A DNA stretch of 64,000 bases from Anaerophaga thermohalophila DSM 12881 (GCF_000191885.1 NZ_AEWI01000037.1:62001-126000), one strand, 5' to 3'; shown: positions 36,376-46,443, counted from the first letter of the stretch. Notes: a model not told the origin generated them from the letters alone. Made by a program: numbers and translations.

Positions 36376-38073
36376 ATGAGAAACCTTCAACGCCTGTGCC
36401 TAACAGTAGTAATTTTATTTGCATTTATTTCTGTATCATCAGGTCAGGACAGAATTACCGGGAAAACCTTCGCCACCCGGTCCGAAGTAATCGGCGAAAA
36501 AGGAATGGTGGCTACAAGCCAGCCCCTTGCCACGCAAATTGGCATTGATGTTCTTAAGAAGGGAGGAACAGCCGTCGACGCTGCCATTGCTGCCAATGCG
36601 GCATTAGGTTTAATGGAACCCACGGGAAGCGGAATCGGAGGTGATCTGTTTGCCATTGTATGGGATGCTCAAACCAAAAATCTTTATGGCATCAACGGAA
36701 GCGGACGTTCCCCCAGGTTGCTGACCATCGATTACTTTCTTTCAAACAGGATGGAAAAAATACCGGCTTACGGACCTTTAGCGGTTTCGGTGCCCGGTTG
36801 TGTCGATGCGTGGTTCGAACTTCATGACAAGTTCGGAAAATTATCCATGAAAGAAATACTTCAGCCTGCAATCACCTATGCTGAAGAAGGTTTCCCCGTG
36901 ACCGAACTTATCAGCCATTATTGGGCGCTTTCGCTCAAACGATTTTCTGAATACCCGAATGTAATAAGCACCTTTTCTATTGACGGGAAAGCCCCTGAAA
37001 AAGGAGATATTTTCAGGAATCCGAATCTTGCCGGTACCTATCGCTTAATAGCAGAAGAAGGAAGAGATGCTTTTTATAACGGCCCCATTGCGGAAACCAT
37101 CGTAAACTTTATACAAAACCAGGGCGGATTTTTATGTAAAGAGGATTTTTCACTTCATAAATCCGAATGGGTAGACCCAATACCTGTGGATTACCGGGGC
37201 TATACCCTGTGGGAACTTCCACCCAACGGCCAGGGAATCATCGCTCAGATAATGCTCAACATTCTTGAAGGTTATGAATTTTCCCCTGAAGATTTTGGTA
37301 CAGCTCGCCATTTACATCTTGTGACAGAAGCCAAAAAGCTGGCCTTCGAGGATCGAGCCAAATTTATCGCCGACCCTGATTTTGCAAATATTCCTCTCAA
37401 CCAACTGCTATCCGATGAATATGCTGCAAAAAGAAGAGCTTTGATAGATACTGCTAAAGCCGGCGCCTATTCACCCGGCACTGAATACCATAGCGAAACC
37501 GTTTATCTGACTGTGGCTGATCAATGGGGTAATATGGTATCGCTCATTCAAAGCAATTACCGGGGCATGGGATCGGGCATGGTTCCCCCGGAGCTGGGCT
37601 TTATGCTTCAAAACAGAGGAGAGCTTTTTTCCCTGAAACCCGGAGATGCCAACGAATATGCCCCGGGGAAGCGACCTTTTCATACAATCATTCCGGCTTT
37701 TGTTACCAAAGACGACAAACCCTGGTTAAGTTTCGGCGTAATGGGCGGCGATTTTCAACCCCAGGGACACGTTCAAATATTGATGAATCTGATTGACTTC
37801 AAGATGAATCTTCAGGAAGCAGGTGATGCTCCGAGATTTGCACATTCAGGCGGAAGTTCTCCTACCGGGATCAGAGAGAAATCCACCGGAGAAATCCATG
37901 CAGAAAAAGGCATACCGTACCAGACCATAAGAGCCTTAATGCAAATGGGACATAAAGTAACTTACGAATTGGGTATTTATGGTGGATTCCAGGGAATTAT
38001 GTACGACCAGGAGAGAGGCATATATATCGGTGCTTCAGAGTCCAGAAAAGACGGACAAGCTGCTGGCTATTAG
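36376..38073 (+). CDS. Gamma-glutamyltransferase family protein (exported)
   Basis: A 565-aa N-terminal nucleophile hydrolase with a signal peptide (LCLTVVILFAFISVSSG). Family motifs: GGTAVDAAIAANAALGLMEP, SGIGGDLFAIVWD, GSGRSPR; the autoprocessing Thr is expected in SETVYLTVADQWGNMVSLIQ near residue 375, followed by SNYRGMGSGMVPPELGFML. The small-subunit motifs resemble the YwrD-like branch more than E. coli GGT, so the substrate could be glutathione or another gamma-glutamyl compound. Periplasmic location is inferred from the signal peptide. Monocistronic by context. Confidence 0.9.
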   Translation: MRNLQRLCLTVVILFAFISVSSGQDRITGKTFATRSEVIGEKGMVATSQPLATQIGIDVLKKGGTAVDAAIAANAALGLMEPTGSGIGGDLFAIVWDAQTKNLYGINGSGRSPRLLTIDYFLSNRMEKIPAYGPLAVSVPGCVDAWFELHDKFGKLSMKEILQPAITYAEEGFPVTELISHYWALSLKRFSEYPNVISTFSIDGKAPEKGDIFRNPNLAGTYRLIAEEGRDAFYNGPIAETIVNFIQNQGGFLCKEDFSLHKSEWVDPIPVDYRGYTLWELPPNGQGIIAQIMLNILEGYEFSPEDFGTARHLHLVTEAKKLAFEDRAKFIADPDFANIPLNQLLSDEYAAKRRALIDTAKAGAYSPGTEYHSETVYLTVADQWGNMVSLIQSNYRGMGSGMVPPELGFMLQNRGELFSLKPGDANEYAPGKRPFHTIIPAFVTKDDKPWLSFGVMGGDFQPQGHVQILMNLIDFKMNLQEAGDAPRFAHSGGSSPTGIREKSTGEIHAEKGIPYQTIRALMQMGHKVTYELGIYGGFQGIMYDQERGIYIGASESRKDGQAAGY

Positions 38074-38262
38074 TATATGAGTCTACTCCTAAAACCTGAG
38101 TTTCTTTTGCCAATCACATTGTTGCAGACTCATGCAAATATCTGCCAAAATCGAAAACGATAACATGTTAAATTATCACTATTAAAAAGCTATTCGTCAA
38201 AAGATTTTGGATTAATCTCAGTAAAAGTATTTTTTTGAAGCACGAATTTTTTTTTGAAGGTA
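38074..38262. other. Gap between GGT-family gene and repeat B4
   Basis: No ORF, terminator or promoter box that I can support. Confidence 0.4.
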
Positions 38263-38358
38263 TGAAACGAGCATGACAAAGATTGTCTCAAAAGAACATG
38301 TATAAATCCTTGCATGCGAGTTCCATCCGACCTTAATAAATAAATTTTATACGGATGA
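38263..38358 (+). repeat. Family B element, copy B4 (short form)
   Basis: Plus strand: TGAAACGAGCATGACAAAGA, hairpin GACAA-AGA-TTGTC, then GCATGCGAGTTCCATCCGAC, A/T-rich stretch and TTTTATACGGATGA. The terminal ATG (38355-38357) is the histidine kinase start codon. Orientation agrees with the gene. Confidence 0.85.
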
Positions 38359-39845
38359 ATATTAGAGCCAGAATTGTGAAATTTTTACCCTCCCGCAGGA
38401 AATTCAGTTGCTCAGGAAATCCATCCGGGTTTTTTGCAAGCAAAGATGCTACCGAGTTAATTCGTTCGTTAAATTTTGACATACCTGAATCAAAAATCAT
38501 TTCATCGATTGACACCCTTGCACTCAAAATATCAAAAACCAGCCAGGCCGAATATATATTGATAGCACGGTTAACCCCGGAACAAAAATTCCAGGTTGAA
38601 GCATTTACGCATGGTGACAAAATTGATCAGCAAAAAAAATCGCTGCAGTTTGAAACAAAACTACTGAGCGCTTTACTGGAAAATAATACTGCTCACAGCA
38701 ATGATCCCGCTGAAATTTTGTCACCGATCGGAACCACAAAACATAGTGCTAAATCGGTAACAGCCATGTTACTCAAAAACAATGAGGGCATTTCCATAGG
38801 AGCAATTTTTGTTTTCTCGCAGAAAAAACACCCGACGCTAACCACCATTAACTCTCTTCAGTTTTTTTCTTTCTTTGCAGCCTCCGAGTTAAGGCATCTC
38901 ATCAACAAAGAAAAACTGGAAAAGAAAAACAAGGAGCTTTTAAGAACCGAAGAAGAACTAAAACTTAAGAACCAACTGCTGGACAACCTAAACCAGAACA
39001 TTTCGAAAGCCAAACAGGTTGTTGACGAAAGCAGCCGGTTGCAATCGGCTTTTCTGGCCAATCTCAGTCATGAGATACGAACACCGATGAATGTAATTAT
39101 GGGGTTTACCGAATTGCTGAGTGCCGAAAACATGTCGGCGGAACAGCGTTGTCATTACATCGACATAATCCAGCAAAACGGCACACGCCTTTTGCACATC
39201 ATGGACTCTTTAATCGATATTTCACGTTTTCAGGCCAAAAATACCGGAAAAGAACAGGAAGCCTTCTCACTCAACCATATCATGAAGCAGCTTCATAACA
39301 ACTATCTTTCGGAAATCACTATAACAGGGAAACCGCTGAATCTGAAAATCACCCTTGGAGCGCCCGACGGGAAAGACATTGTATCACTTGATAAAGAAGC
39401 TACCTATAAAGTACTGAATCACCTTCTGGATAATGCCGTGAAATTCACTGCATCAGGATATGTTCATTTCGGCTATGAAATGCGGGAAAAACATATTCTT
39501 TTCTTTGTAAAGGACAGCGGAACAGGTATCCCGGAAGGAAAAGAAAATGTAATATTTGATCTCTTCAGACAGGGAGATTTGCGTCTGAGCCGTCAGTTTG
39601 GAGGAACAGGCCTCGGACTGGCCATTGCCAAACGTTACGTTAGTGCCATGAACGGTCAGATATGGTGCCACAACAATGAAAACGAAAGATGTGGCGCTAC
39701 CTTCAAATTCACTCTTCCATACCATCCTGAAATCAAAAAAGAACCCATTTCTGATGATAAGTACCAGGGAAAAAGAGGAAACAGCGGCAGCATTCGACAG
39801 CTCCAGTCTTCAGCATCATCATCCAAACCAGAAAAACAACAATAA
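38355..39845 (+). CDS. Soluble sensor histidine kinase, GAF-like input
   Basis: A 496-aa orphan kinase. Residues about 30-175 look like a GAF-type sensor (KISKTSQAEYILIARLTPEQ, GAIFVFSQKKHPTLTTINSL); about 180-215 is a coiled coil (KEKLEKKNKELLRTEEELK); the HisKA H-box is FLANLSHEIRTPMNVIMGF with His 239; the ATPase has N-box VLNHLLDNAVKF, G1 DSGTGIPEG, F-box IFDLFRQGD and G2 GGTGLGLAIAKRY. No transmembrane segment and no attached receiver. The start codon lies in repeat B4, so the extreme N-terminus could be longer or shorter in relatives. Nearest response regulators are porX (42004) and the sigma-54 type regulator (46598). Confidence 0.92.
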   Translation: MNIRARIVKFLPSRRKFSCSGNPSGFFASKDATELIRSLNFDIPESKIISSIDTLALKISKTSQAEYILIARLTPEQKFQVEAFTHGDKIDQQKKSLQFETKLLSALLENNTAHSNDPAEILSPIGTTKHSAKSVTAMLLKNNEGISIGAIFVFSQKKHPTLTTINSLQFFSFFAASELRHLINKEKLEKKNKELLRTEEELKLKNQLLDNLNQNISKAKQVVDESSRLQSAFLANLSHEIRTPMNVIMGFTELLSAENMSAEQRCHYIDIIQQNGTRLLHIMDSLIDISRFQAKNTGKEQEAFSLNHIMKQLHNNYLSEITITGKPLNLKITLGAPDGKDIVSLDKEATYKVLNHLLDNAVKFTASGYVHFGYEMREKHILFFVKDSGTGIPEGKENVIFDLFRQGDLRLSRQFGGTGLGLAIAKRYVSAMNGQIWCHNNENERCGATFKFTLPYHPEIKKEPISDDKYQGKRGNSGSIRQLQSSASSSKPEKQQ

Positions 39846-39859
39846 AGAGACCGGAAAAA

Positions 39860-41089
39860 TTAAAAGGCGGCCATCAGCAATCCAATATCTTTGGAAGGAA
39901 GATTAAATTTTTCCCCGATAGTGCGATTGGTCAGGATCCCCTTGTAAAGGTAAAGACCGTGACTGACGCCCATATCCTCCTTTATTAGCTGGCTCACACC
40001 ACCAGACATGGCCAGTCTCAACAAAACCGGGGCAAAAATATTGCTCAGAGCAATAGACGCCGTACGGGCAACCCGCGATGAAATATTATGTACCCTGTAG
40101 TGGATAACCCCATGATGGATTATAACCGGTTCCTGTTGGTTGGATGAAGCAGTCACAGTTTCAATACATCCCCCATTTCCCATGCTCAGGTCGACAATAA
40201 TTGAGCCTGGTTTCATCCCGGCAATCTGTTCTTCCGAAATAAGGAAACCACTCTGCGGGTCGAAATACCGTAAACTACCAATGACGGCATCGGCAGATTT
40301 CAAGGCTTTACTAAGCACCTGCGGATGAAGAATGGAAGTAAAAAGCCGTTGACCTACGTTTCGCTCAAGCTCACGCAAATTACGATAAGAATTATCAAAC
40401 ACTTTAACCTGACAACCAAGCCCCAACGCGGCCCTGACTGCAAATTCACCGGCTGTTCCCGCCCCGATAACAACTACTTCGGCAGGCGAAATTCCAGTGA
40501 TTCCGCCCAGAAGAACCCCTTTGCCGTCCTTTTCCTTACTTAGGTATTCGGAAGCAATCATAATGGCGGCATATCCTTCTATTTCACTCATGCTCCTGAC
40601 AACCGGGTAGCATTCCGATTCGTCTTTCAGAAATTCATAAGCCAATGCATTAATTTTCTTATGCATCAATTGCTGAATGGCGTTGCGATCCTGTTTCACA
40701 AGATGCAACAACGAAATTAACAGCTGCCCGGGAGATAATAACTGTCGTTCTTCTTCATCGGGAGGGGCTACTTTAAGAACAACATCACAGCGGAATGGAT
40801 CTTCGTGATTATTGACAATGCGGGCACCTGCTTCAGAAAAGTCATGATCGTAATAACTGGCAGCATTACCTGCGCCGCTTTCAATCACAATCTCATGCCC
40901 GTTGGCTGTTAACAGTTCTACCCCCTGAGGCGTTAAAGGAATGCGGTTTTCATCATCTTCGCGTTCGCAGGGAATACCAAAAGACATGGATTTCTGCTTT
41001 CTCCTCACTTCCATTAACTCCTCTTTGGGCATTAAGCCTGATTGGTTCATGGCAAAATAATATGATGCACTTTCCCCGATGTCCCCCAT
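39860..41089 (-). CDS. ald: Alanine dehydrogenase (AlaDH/PNT family)
   Basis: NAD-dependent interconversion of alanine with pyruvate and ammonia. The 409-aa protein carries the N-terminal AlaDH/PNT domain (REDDENRIPLTPQGVELLTA, GAGNAASYYDHDFSEAGARI) and the NAD-binding domain with VVIGAGTAGEFAVRAALGLG near residue 215 and SIIVDLSMGNGGCIET. It carries an N-terminal extension (MGDIGESASYYFAMNQSGLM) compared with B. subtilis Ald. Downstream of tsaE on the same strand; porX-tsaE-ald clustering is seen in other Bacteroidota. A transhydrogenase alpha-like role is less likely since no beta subunit is present. Confidence 0.9.
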   Translation of the reverse strand: MGDIGESASYYFAMNQSGLMPKEELMEVRRKQKSMSFGIPCEREDDENRIPLTPQGVELLTANGHEIVIESGAGNAASYYDHDFSEAGARIVNNHEDPFRCDVVLKVAPPDEEERQLLSPGQLLISLLHLVKQDRNAIQQLMHKKINALAYEFLKDESECYPVVRSMSEIEGYAAIMIASEYLSKEKDGKGVLLGGITGISPAEVVVIGAGTAGEFAVRAALGLGCQVKVFDNSYRNLRELERNVGQRLFTSILHPQVLSKALKSADAVIGSLRYFDPQSGFLISEEQIAGMKPGSIIVDLSMGNGGCIETVTASSNQQEPVIIHHGVIHYRVHNISSRVARTASIALSNIFAPVLLRLAMSGGVSQLIKEDMGVSHGLYLYKGILTNRTIGEKFNLPSKDIGLLMAAF

Positions 41090-41136
41090 ACGATAAATCG
41101 TTAGATACGAATTTTAAATGTGTTACGAAATAATTT

Positions 41137-41285
41137 ATGAGACTGGTATAAAAATCATCTTTGTTACCAATCCCATTGTTGTTTTCAATTTTTGAAACCT
41201 CACTAACAACAATGAGTTAACGCCGGTAAAAAAATTTAAAACGCCATGATTTTGAAAAAAATATGCTTTTTATACCGTACTCAAT
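41137..41285 (+). repeat. Family A element, copy A5
   Basis: Starts ATGAGACTGGTATAAAAATC and ends ATGCTTTTTATACCGTACTCAAT; interior CAACAATGAGTTAACGCCGG follows copy A1. It lies 48 bases upstream of the ald ATG. Confidence 0.85.
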
Positions 41286-41500
41286 CATACAGCATATTAA
41301 TAAAACCAAATACAGTAACCAAAAAAACAAATCATTCAAAATATTCACAAGACAGGGACGCAGATGCAACCTGTCGATGCAGCCGGAATTTTATAGAACA
41401 ACCGTGTACATGAAATTTTCTGCGGTCAAGTTACAAAAAAATATATCGAGTTCCGAAATTTTGAAGCATGGAAATGAAGACCGTAGCAGATGTATATAGC
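41286..41500. other. Remainder of the ald-tsaE gap
   Basis: With A5 this is a 411-base gene-free stretch. A short open frame begins inside the repeat end and is Lys/Asn-rich without family resemblance; I do not call it. No terminator or promoter box is evident. Confidence 0.5.
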
Positions 41501-41923
41501 TTACTCTGTTGCCCGAATGGTACGGGAACCATCCGGATTTTCAATAATTGTAACATCCAGGCGGTTATCGGGTAAAACATCGGCAACTTTCTCAGGCCAT
41601 TCAATCAGGCAGATATGGTCACTGAAAAAGTAATCCTCATAACCCATATCAAAAACTTCGATCACATTTTTTAACCGGTAAAAATCAAAATGATAAATAA
41701 CAGTTCCATTATCAGTGGTATATTCATTAACCAAAGCAAAACTGGGGCTGGTCACCGTACCGGTTACCCCCATAACACGACACAAACCTTTGATAAAAGT
41801 GGTTTTACCCACGCCCATCTCGCCGTAAAATGCTACCACCTTGTGCTCACGTAGCAGTGGCAAAAATTCCTTCGCCACTTTTTCAATTTCCTGTTCCGAC
41901 TGTATGGTAAAAATGTGCATCAT
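41501..41923 (-). CDS. tsaE: tRNA threonylcarbamoyladenosine synthesis ATPase TsaE
   Basis: Essential ATPase partner of TsaB/TsaD in making t6A37 of ANN-decoding tRNAs. About 140 aa with start at MMHIFTIQSEQEIEKVAKEF (an ATG six codons earlier is possible). Walker A GEMGVGKTTFIKGLCRVMG near residue 38, SPSFALVNEYT, FDFYRL and the CLIEWPEKVADVLP motif are diagnostic. It follows porX and precedes ald on the same strand. Confidence 0.95.
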   Translation of the reverse strand: MMHIFTIQSEQEIEKVAKEFLPLLREHKVVAFYGEMGVGKTTFIKGLCRVMGVTGTVTSPSFALVNEYTTDNGTVIYHFDFYRLKNVIEVFDMGYEDYFFSDHICLIEWPEKVADVLPDNRLDVTIIENPDGSRTIRATE

Positions 41924-42003
41924 ATATTTACAACAGATCATTAGATTTGATATCAGATTTAAGACGATTCGTTCGTATAACCCTGATTAAAGCGTTGTTC
42001 CGG

Positions 42004-43557
42004 TTAAAGCGGGACGAGTTGTACCAGTGGAACCAGCATCTCTTCAAGCGAAATACCTCCGTGCTGAAATGTGTCTTTGTAATAATTAACGTAATAGTTG
42101 TAATTATTGGGGTAAGCAAAAAAATCATCTCCTTTGGCAAAAATATAAGAAGTAGACACATTGACCCGGGGAAGAAACGCACTTTCCGGTCTTTTTACTT
42201 CAAATACATCTTTTGCATTGTAGGCCAGATTCTTACCCTGTTTGAAGCGCAGATTTGTATTAGTATTGCGGTCACCCACCACTTTCAGAGGATGTTGTAC
42301 ACGTACGGAACCATGGTCGGAGGTAAGAATAACCCGCACCTTTTCTCCAGAAAGCTTCTTGAGTAAATCAAACAAGGGTGAATGCAAAAACCACGAACGT
42401 GTTAAAGAACGATAAGCCGACTCATCGGAAGCCAACTCGCGTATCATCTTCATTTCTGTCCGGGCATGCGATAACATATCAATAAAATTGAACACCAGAA
42501 CGTTCAGATCGTAGGTTTTCAATTGCCCGGGATTATCGGCCAACCTCCTCCCGGCTTCCGTATCACTAATCTTATGATATGAGTAGGTAAAAGAACGCCG
42601 CATCCGTTTGAGAAAAGTACCTATCAACTCTTCTTCGTATTGATTACGGCCACCTTCGTCGTCCTCGTCTACCCACAAATCGGGATAAATCTCTTCTATC
42701 TGAGTGGGTAAAAGCCCCGAAAACAGAGCATTCCGGGCATACTGAGTTGCCGTTGGCAAAATACTGCAATACAGGTTATCAGCTACCACATCGAAATAAG
42801 GACGTATGTCATGACGAATGGTTTCCCATTGGTCGAGCCTGAAATTATCGATGACTACCAAAACGACCCTTTCCCCTTTGTCAAGATGCGGAAGTACATA
42901 GTTTTTGAATACCCGGTGCGACATCATGGGACCGGAATTATCGGTGAGCCAGTTTTCATAGTTGTCTTTCACGGTTCGGGCAAACAGCTGGTTTGCTTCA
43001 CTCTTCTGCATTTTCAATACCTCATCCATAGGACTGTTGGTACTTTGAAGCTCAAGTTCCCAGTAAACCAGCTTTTTATACACCTCACTCCACTCATTTA
43101 TGCTGAGCCGGTCACTGAGCCTGAATCCGATGTTAGAGAACACGGCCTGATAATCGCTGGTTGCTTTTTGTGAAACCAGCCGATCGCGGTCAACATGTCT
43201 TTTTATCGATGACAGAATCTGGTTAGGCTTAACAGGCTTGATAAGGTAATCAGCTATTTTGCTCCCTATGGCCTGATCCATTATGTCCTCTTCTTCACTT
43301 TTGGTTATCATGATCACGGGCAGGCTCGGTCTGATCTCCTTCATTTGAGAAAGGGTTTCGAGGCCACTCATGCCGGGCATATTTTCATCAAGAAAAACCA
43401 GATCAAAATTATGCTCTTCCAGAATATCAACAGCATCGTTCCCATTGGTTGCTGACTCTACAATGAATCCCTTTTCCTTTAGAAATATCAGATGTGATTT
43501 CAGGTGTTCCATTTCATCGTCCACCCAGAGTATCCTGATTTTTTTTGTCTCTTCCAT
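42004..43557 (-). CDS. porX: PorX: response regulator with PglZ domain, T9SS regulator
   Basis: PorX regulates type IX secretion and, in other species, acts as a phosphatase on oligoadenylates. Start at MEETKKIRILWVDDEMEHLK (43557) gives 517 aa, the length of known PorX; the longer frame overlaps porW. Receiver domain residues 1-120 with phospho-acceptor Asp in LVFLDENMPGMSG and conserved Lys in YLIKPVKPNQIL; a helical linker; then the alkaline-phosphatase-like PglZ domain with metal/nucleophile motifs VVLVVIDNFRLDQW, SILPTATQYARNALFSGL, VILTSDHGSVRVQHP and VVGDRNTNTNLRF. It sits 37 bases downstream of porW, so two T9SS components share a transcript here. The partner kinase PorY is not in the window by sequence. 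Confidence 0.96.
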   Translation of the reverse strand: MEETKKIRILWVDDEMEHLKSHLIFLKEKGFIVESATNGNDAVDILEEHNFDLVFLDENMPGMSGLETLSQMKEIRPSLPVIMITKSEEEDIMDQAIGSKIADYLIKPVKPNQILSSIKRHVDRDRLVSQKATSDYQAVFSNIGFRLSDRLSINEWSEVYKKLVYWELELQSTNSPMDEVLKMQKSEANQLFARTVKDNYENWLTDNSGPMMSHRVFKNYVLPHLDKGERVVLVVIDNFRLDQWETIRHDIRPYFDVVADNLYCSILPTATQYARNALFSGLLPTQIEEIYPDLWVDEDDEGGRNQYEEELIGTFLKRMRRSFTYSYHKISDTEAGRRLADNPGQLKTYDLNVLVFNFIDMLSHARTEMKMIRELASDESAYRSLTRSWFLHSPLFDLLKKLSGEKVRVILTSDHGSVRVQHPLKVVGDRNTNTNLRFKQGKNLAYNAKDVFEVKRPESAFLPRVNVSTSYIFAKGDDFFAYPNNYNYYVNYYKDTFQHGGISLEEMLVPLVQLVPL

Positions 43558-43594
43558 GGTAAATTCTCCTTCAAAACAACTTTCCCGACAGTCT

Positions 43595-46381
43595 TTATCT
43601 GTTTCTTTCGGTATAGGAATGTTCGGGAATTTCACTTTCATTTATGATAACGGCCGAAGGATCACTCCCCTGCAAATATTTCTCCAAAAAGAATGCTTTG
43701 TAATCTTCGACATCAGTAGCATTCTCTATTTTTTGCCGGTTATCTTCGGATATAATCACTACAAGTGGTTCCTTAACATTGTTCACATTGAAAACAGAAG
43801 GCTGATTGATCAACGAAAAGAAATAGTCGAGTCCCGTTCGTTTATTGGCAAACGGTCCTGTTTCCAAAACTGAGAGCGCAGGCGACAACTGCGACGTTTC
43901 AAGCTGGAGACCCCCTGTTGCGAAATGGTCAAAATTGAAATTGGCCAACTGAAACATAAGCTCGTTAATATCTGTCTCATTATCAAGAACAATCATCAAA
44001 TAATGGGTTGTATCCGGTGCTTCCGTAAATTTTCCTGAGGCCAATTTCTCCGAAGTGGCTGTCTCTGTTGTCTGGGCGGATGAAACACTGCTCCGGAGTG
44101 ACGATGCAAGATCAATTTTTCCGGGCAATTGACCTTCATTGAGTTGTTGAAGCCAATATCCGGCTACTTCAGCCTGGGTAGTGCGTGGAAAATCATCCAC
44201 AATTTGTTGCAGATATTCCCTGAACAATTGTGCTCTGTTAAGCTGACTATAAGCAAATGCATTCAGCAAGGAAGCCTGTGGAAGCAATGGTTCATAATGT
44301 TGCCTGAATATTGGCTCCGTTGCCTTCAAAACGGCATTCCATTCACCATTTTTAAAATGATTGTAAGCACCGGTATAAATCTGCTCCATCTCATGCTCAG
44401 ATTCACCCAGCTTTTCGAAATAATCAGGATCATTGACAAACTGTGCAAAACGGCTGTCGGGGTAATCATCTGTGATAACTTCACCGTAATGCTGAATGCA
44501 TTTTTGATCGTTCAATTCGCGGCAAGCGAGGTAAATTCCCATAAGAGTCTGCTCTCTGTAGGGTGTTTCAGGATATTGAGCCAGAAGCTCTTCATAAAAA
44601 GTCACCGCCTCGGAATATTTTTTAAAATTATTGGCCAATATATTTCCTGCACTGAAGAGCGATTTCTGTATTTTCTGGTGAGACACGGCCTTTTCTTCAG
44701 AGGTAAGCGGAAGCCCGGAAATAAGACTTTCCCGGGTTGGTGTCCCGGTTTGAATCGTTTCTTCTGCTGACGGTGTATCTTTACCCGGTCGGGCCTGACT
44801 ATCAGCAAAAGGATCGCCAGGCATCATACGATCATTTCCGTCATCCTGTTGTTCCTGAGCTTGTTTATTGGAACGCCGCCAGTTATCTTCCAACTTGCGT
44901 CTTCCCCAGCGTTTTTCAAATTCCATTTGACCGAGACTGACCATGGTTTGGTTATAGAAATACCAATTCCCCGATTCATCCGTTTCCCTGTTACCACGGT
45001 TGGCAAAATTACGATAAAAGAAGGCGTCGTCGGTGGTATCGATAAACCCGCTCTCTTCCTCTTTCTGCTGCATTTGAGCAAGCAAATTATCAATAAAGAT
45101 GTTTCTCTCTTCTTCGGGCAGTTCCGCTATTCTCAGGACGCTGTCTTCATATTCAATGGTTCGGAGACTTTGAGCGAGCGGTTCCAACCGTTTTTTTATC
45201 TTTTCAACCTCAGAAATATCATTATAGTCTGACGGAAGAGATGCTAATGTAGAATCGTAGTAGGCTTCAGCGGCAATATAGTCGCCGGATTCAAAATAGA
45301 CATCGGCCATTCGCTTATAGATGTTCCCGGCCAGGATACGGTTGCGGCCTCCGTACCCTGCAGCCAGTTCCAAATTGGTTAACGCCATCAGGGTATCGCC
45401 CTCCTGGAACCATGTTTCTGCGATAGCGTAATAAATTTGATCGCGATAATCAAGGTTTTTAAATTCTTTCGCATATTTTTCCAGTTTATTTCTGGCTTTT
45501 TGAGGATTATCCGGCCTGCCCTCCAGCAGGGCCTGCTCTATCATAGCATGAATGGTGATTTCATAATCGGGTTTTAACCTTATGACCCGGGTAAAGGCTT
45601 CGAGCGCCATATTTTCTCTTCCGGTTCTTTGTGCCAGCTGCCCCAGCACAAAGTGCCAGCGTATTTTTTCCCACCGGTCGCCCGTGTTCTCTGCTGCTTT
45701 GAAACAATAATCAATAGCTTTATCATACTTTCCCTGAGCCAACCAATACCAGGCATAGGTAGATTGCTCCAGCACGAAATACTTTTTTTCATCGCCAATT
45801 TCGGATGAATATTGCTGTAAAATCCGGGAAGCATTCTCAAACTCATCCATTTCTATATAAGCTCTTGCCATCCACAGCAAGGCTTCAAACCGTGTATCCT
45901 TTTCCGGAAAAATTTGCAGCACCATATCAAAAGCACTGATCGCCTCATACCATTCCTGAGAATAAATATGGGCTTTCCCTATCAGCATCCAGGCATCATC
46001 GACCCAACGGTTGAATTCGCGCTGATTATAAAAATCGCGATAATCCACTGAGCCTCCTGAAGGTTCTCGCCGGGGTTTTGCAGTGATGGAATGTTTTTCG
46101 ATCAGTTTATGTCCTTTTCGAATGGCTCTGTTCATCTGTGATGCAGGCACCTGTCCGCCAGCTGCCTTGCAATAAGCAAACACAGGCAACACAACTGTAT
46201 AGTCGTTCTTTACCGTCTCACGCATTCTTTCGCGGCCTTCTTCGAAACTCTGAACACCATTGAAAAGAATATTGTATCTTGCGGTAAGATTATGGTATCC
46301 CCTCGATAACCAGGTATTCTTCTGCACAGAACAACCCCAGAAGGCAAACAAAATAAGAATATATGTCAGGTATTTCTTCAT
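43595..46381 (-). CDS. porW: PorW/SprE, T9SS TPR lipoprotein
   Basis: A 928-aa lipoprotein: the signal ends in YILILFAFWGC with Cys 17, so it is lipid-anchored in the envelope. Tetratricopeptide repeats fill the first 400 residues (YEAISAFDMVLQIFPEKDTR, NMALEAFTRVIRLKPDYEIT) and return after a disordered, acidic segment near 500-560 (PEERNIFIDNLLAQM; FEKRWGRRKLEDNWRRSNK). This architecture matches SprE/PorW, needed for type IX secretion and gliding. The start codon is supplied by repeat B5 (TATACGGATGAA). A possible promoter (TATCTTTG, 46571-46578, minus) lies 190 bases upstream. Confidence 0.94.
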   Translation of the reverse strand: MKKYLTYILILFAFWGCSVQKNTWLSRGYHNLTARYNILFNGVQSFEEGRERMRETVKNDYTVVLPVFAYCKAAGGQVPASQMNRAIRKGHKLIEKHSITAKPRREPSGGSVDYRDFYNQREFNRWVDDAWMLIGKAHIYSQEWYEAISAFDMVLQIFPEKDTRFEALLWMARAYIEMDEFENASRILQQYSSEIGDEKKYFVLEQSTYAWYWLAQGKYDKAIDYCFKAAENTGDRWEKIRWHFVLGQLAQRTGRENMALEAFTRVIRLKPDYEITIHAMIEQALLEGRPDNPQKARNKLEKYAKEFKNLDYRDQIYYAIAETWFQEGDTLMALTNLELAAGYGGRNRILAGNIYKRMADVYFESGDYIAAEAYYDSTLASLPSDYNDISEVEKIKKRLEPLAQSLRTIEYEDSVLRIAELPEEERNIFIDNLLAQMQQKEEESGFIDTTDDAFFYRNFANRGNRETDESGNWYFYNQTMVSLGQMEFEKRWGRRKLEDNWRRSNKQAQEQQDDGNDRMMPGDPFADSQARPGKDTPSAEETIQTGTPTRESLISGLPLTSEEKAVSHQKIQKSLFSAGNILANNFKKYSEAVTFYEELLAQYPETPYREQTLMGIYLACRELNDQKCIQHYGEVITDDYPDSRFAQFVNDPDYFEKLGESEHEMEQIYTGAYNHFKNGEWNAVLKATEPIFRQHYEPLLPQASLLNAFAYSQLNRAQLFREYLQQIVDDFPRTTQAEVAGYWLQQLNEGQLPGKIDLASSLRSSVSSAQTTETATSEKLASGKFTEAPDTTHYLMIVLDNETDINELMFQLANFNFDHFATGGLQLETSQLSPALSVLETGPFANKRTGLDYFFSLINQPSVFNVNNVKEPLVVIISEDNRQKIENATDVEDYKAFFLEKYLQGSDPSAVIINESEIPEHSYTERNR

Positions 46382-46443
46382 CCGTATAAAATTTATTTAT
46401 TATGGTCGGATGGAACTCGTCCCGGGTAATCGCGACTCGTTTC
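46378..46443 (-). repeat. Family B element, copy B5 (mini form)
   Basis: Minus strand: GAAACGAGTC, imperfect hairpin (GTC-G-CG/CG-G-GAC), GAGTTCCATCCGACC, ATAATAAATAAATTTTATAC, GGATGA. Its ATG is the porW start codon. Confidence 0.8.

Noticed and set aside
41263-41499. A 78-codon plus-strand ORF between ald and tsaE
   Set aside because: It begins inside a family A repeat end, is rich in Lys/Asn and has no recognisable motif or promoter.
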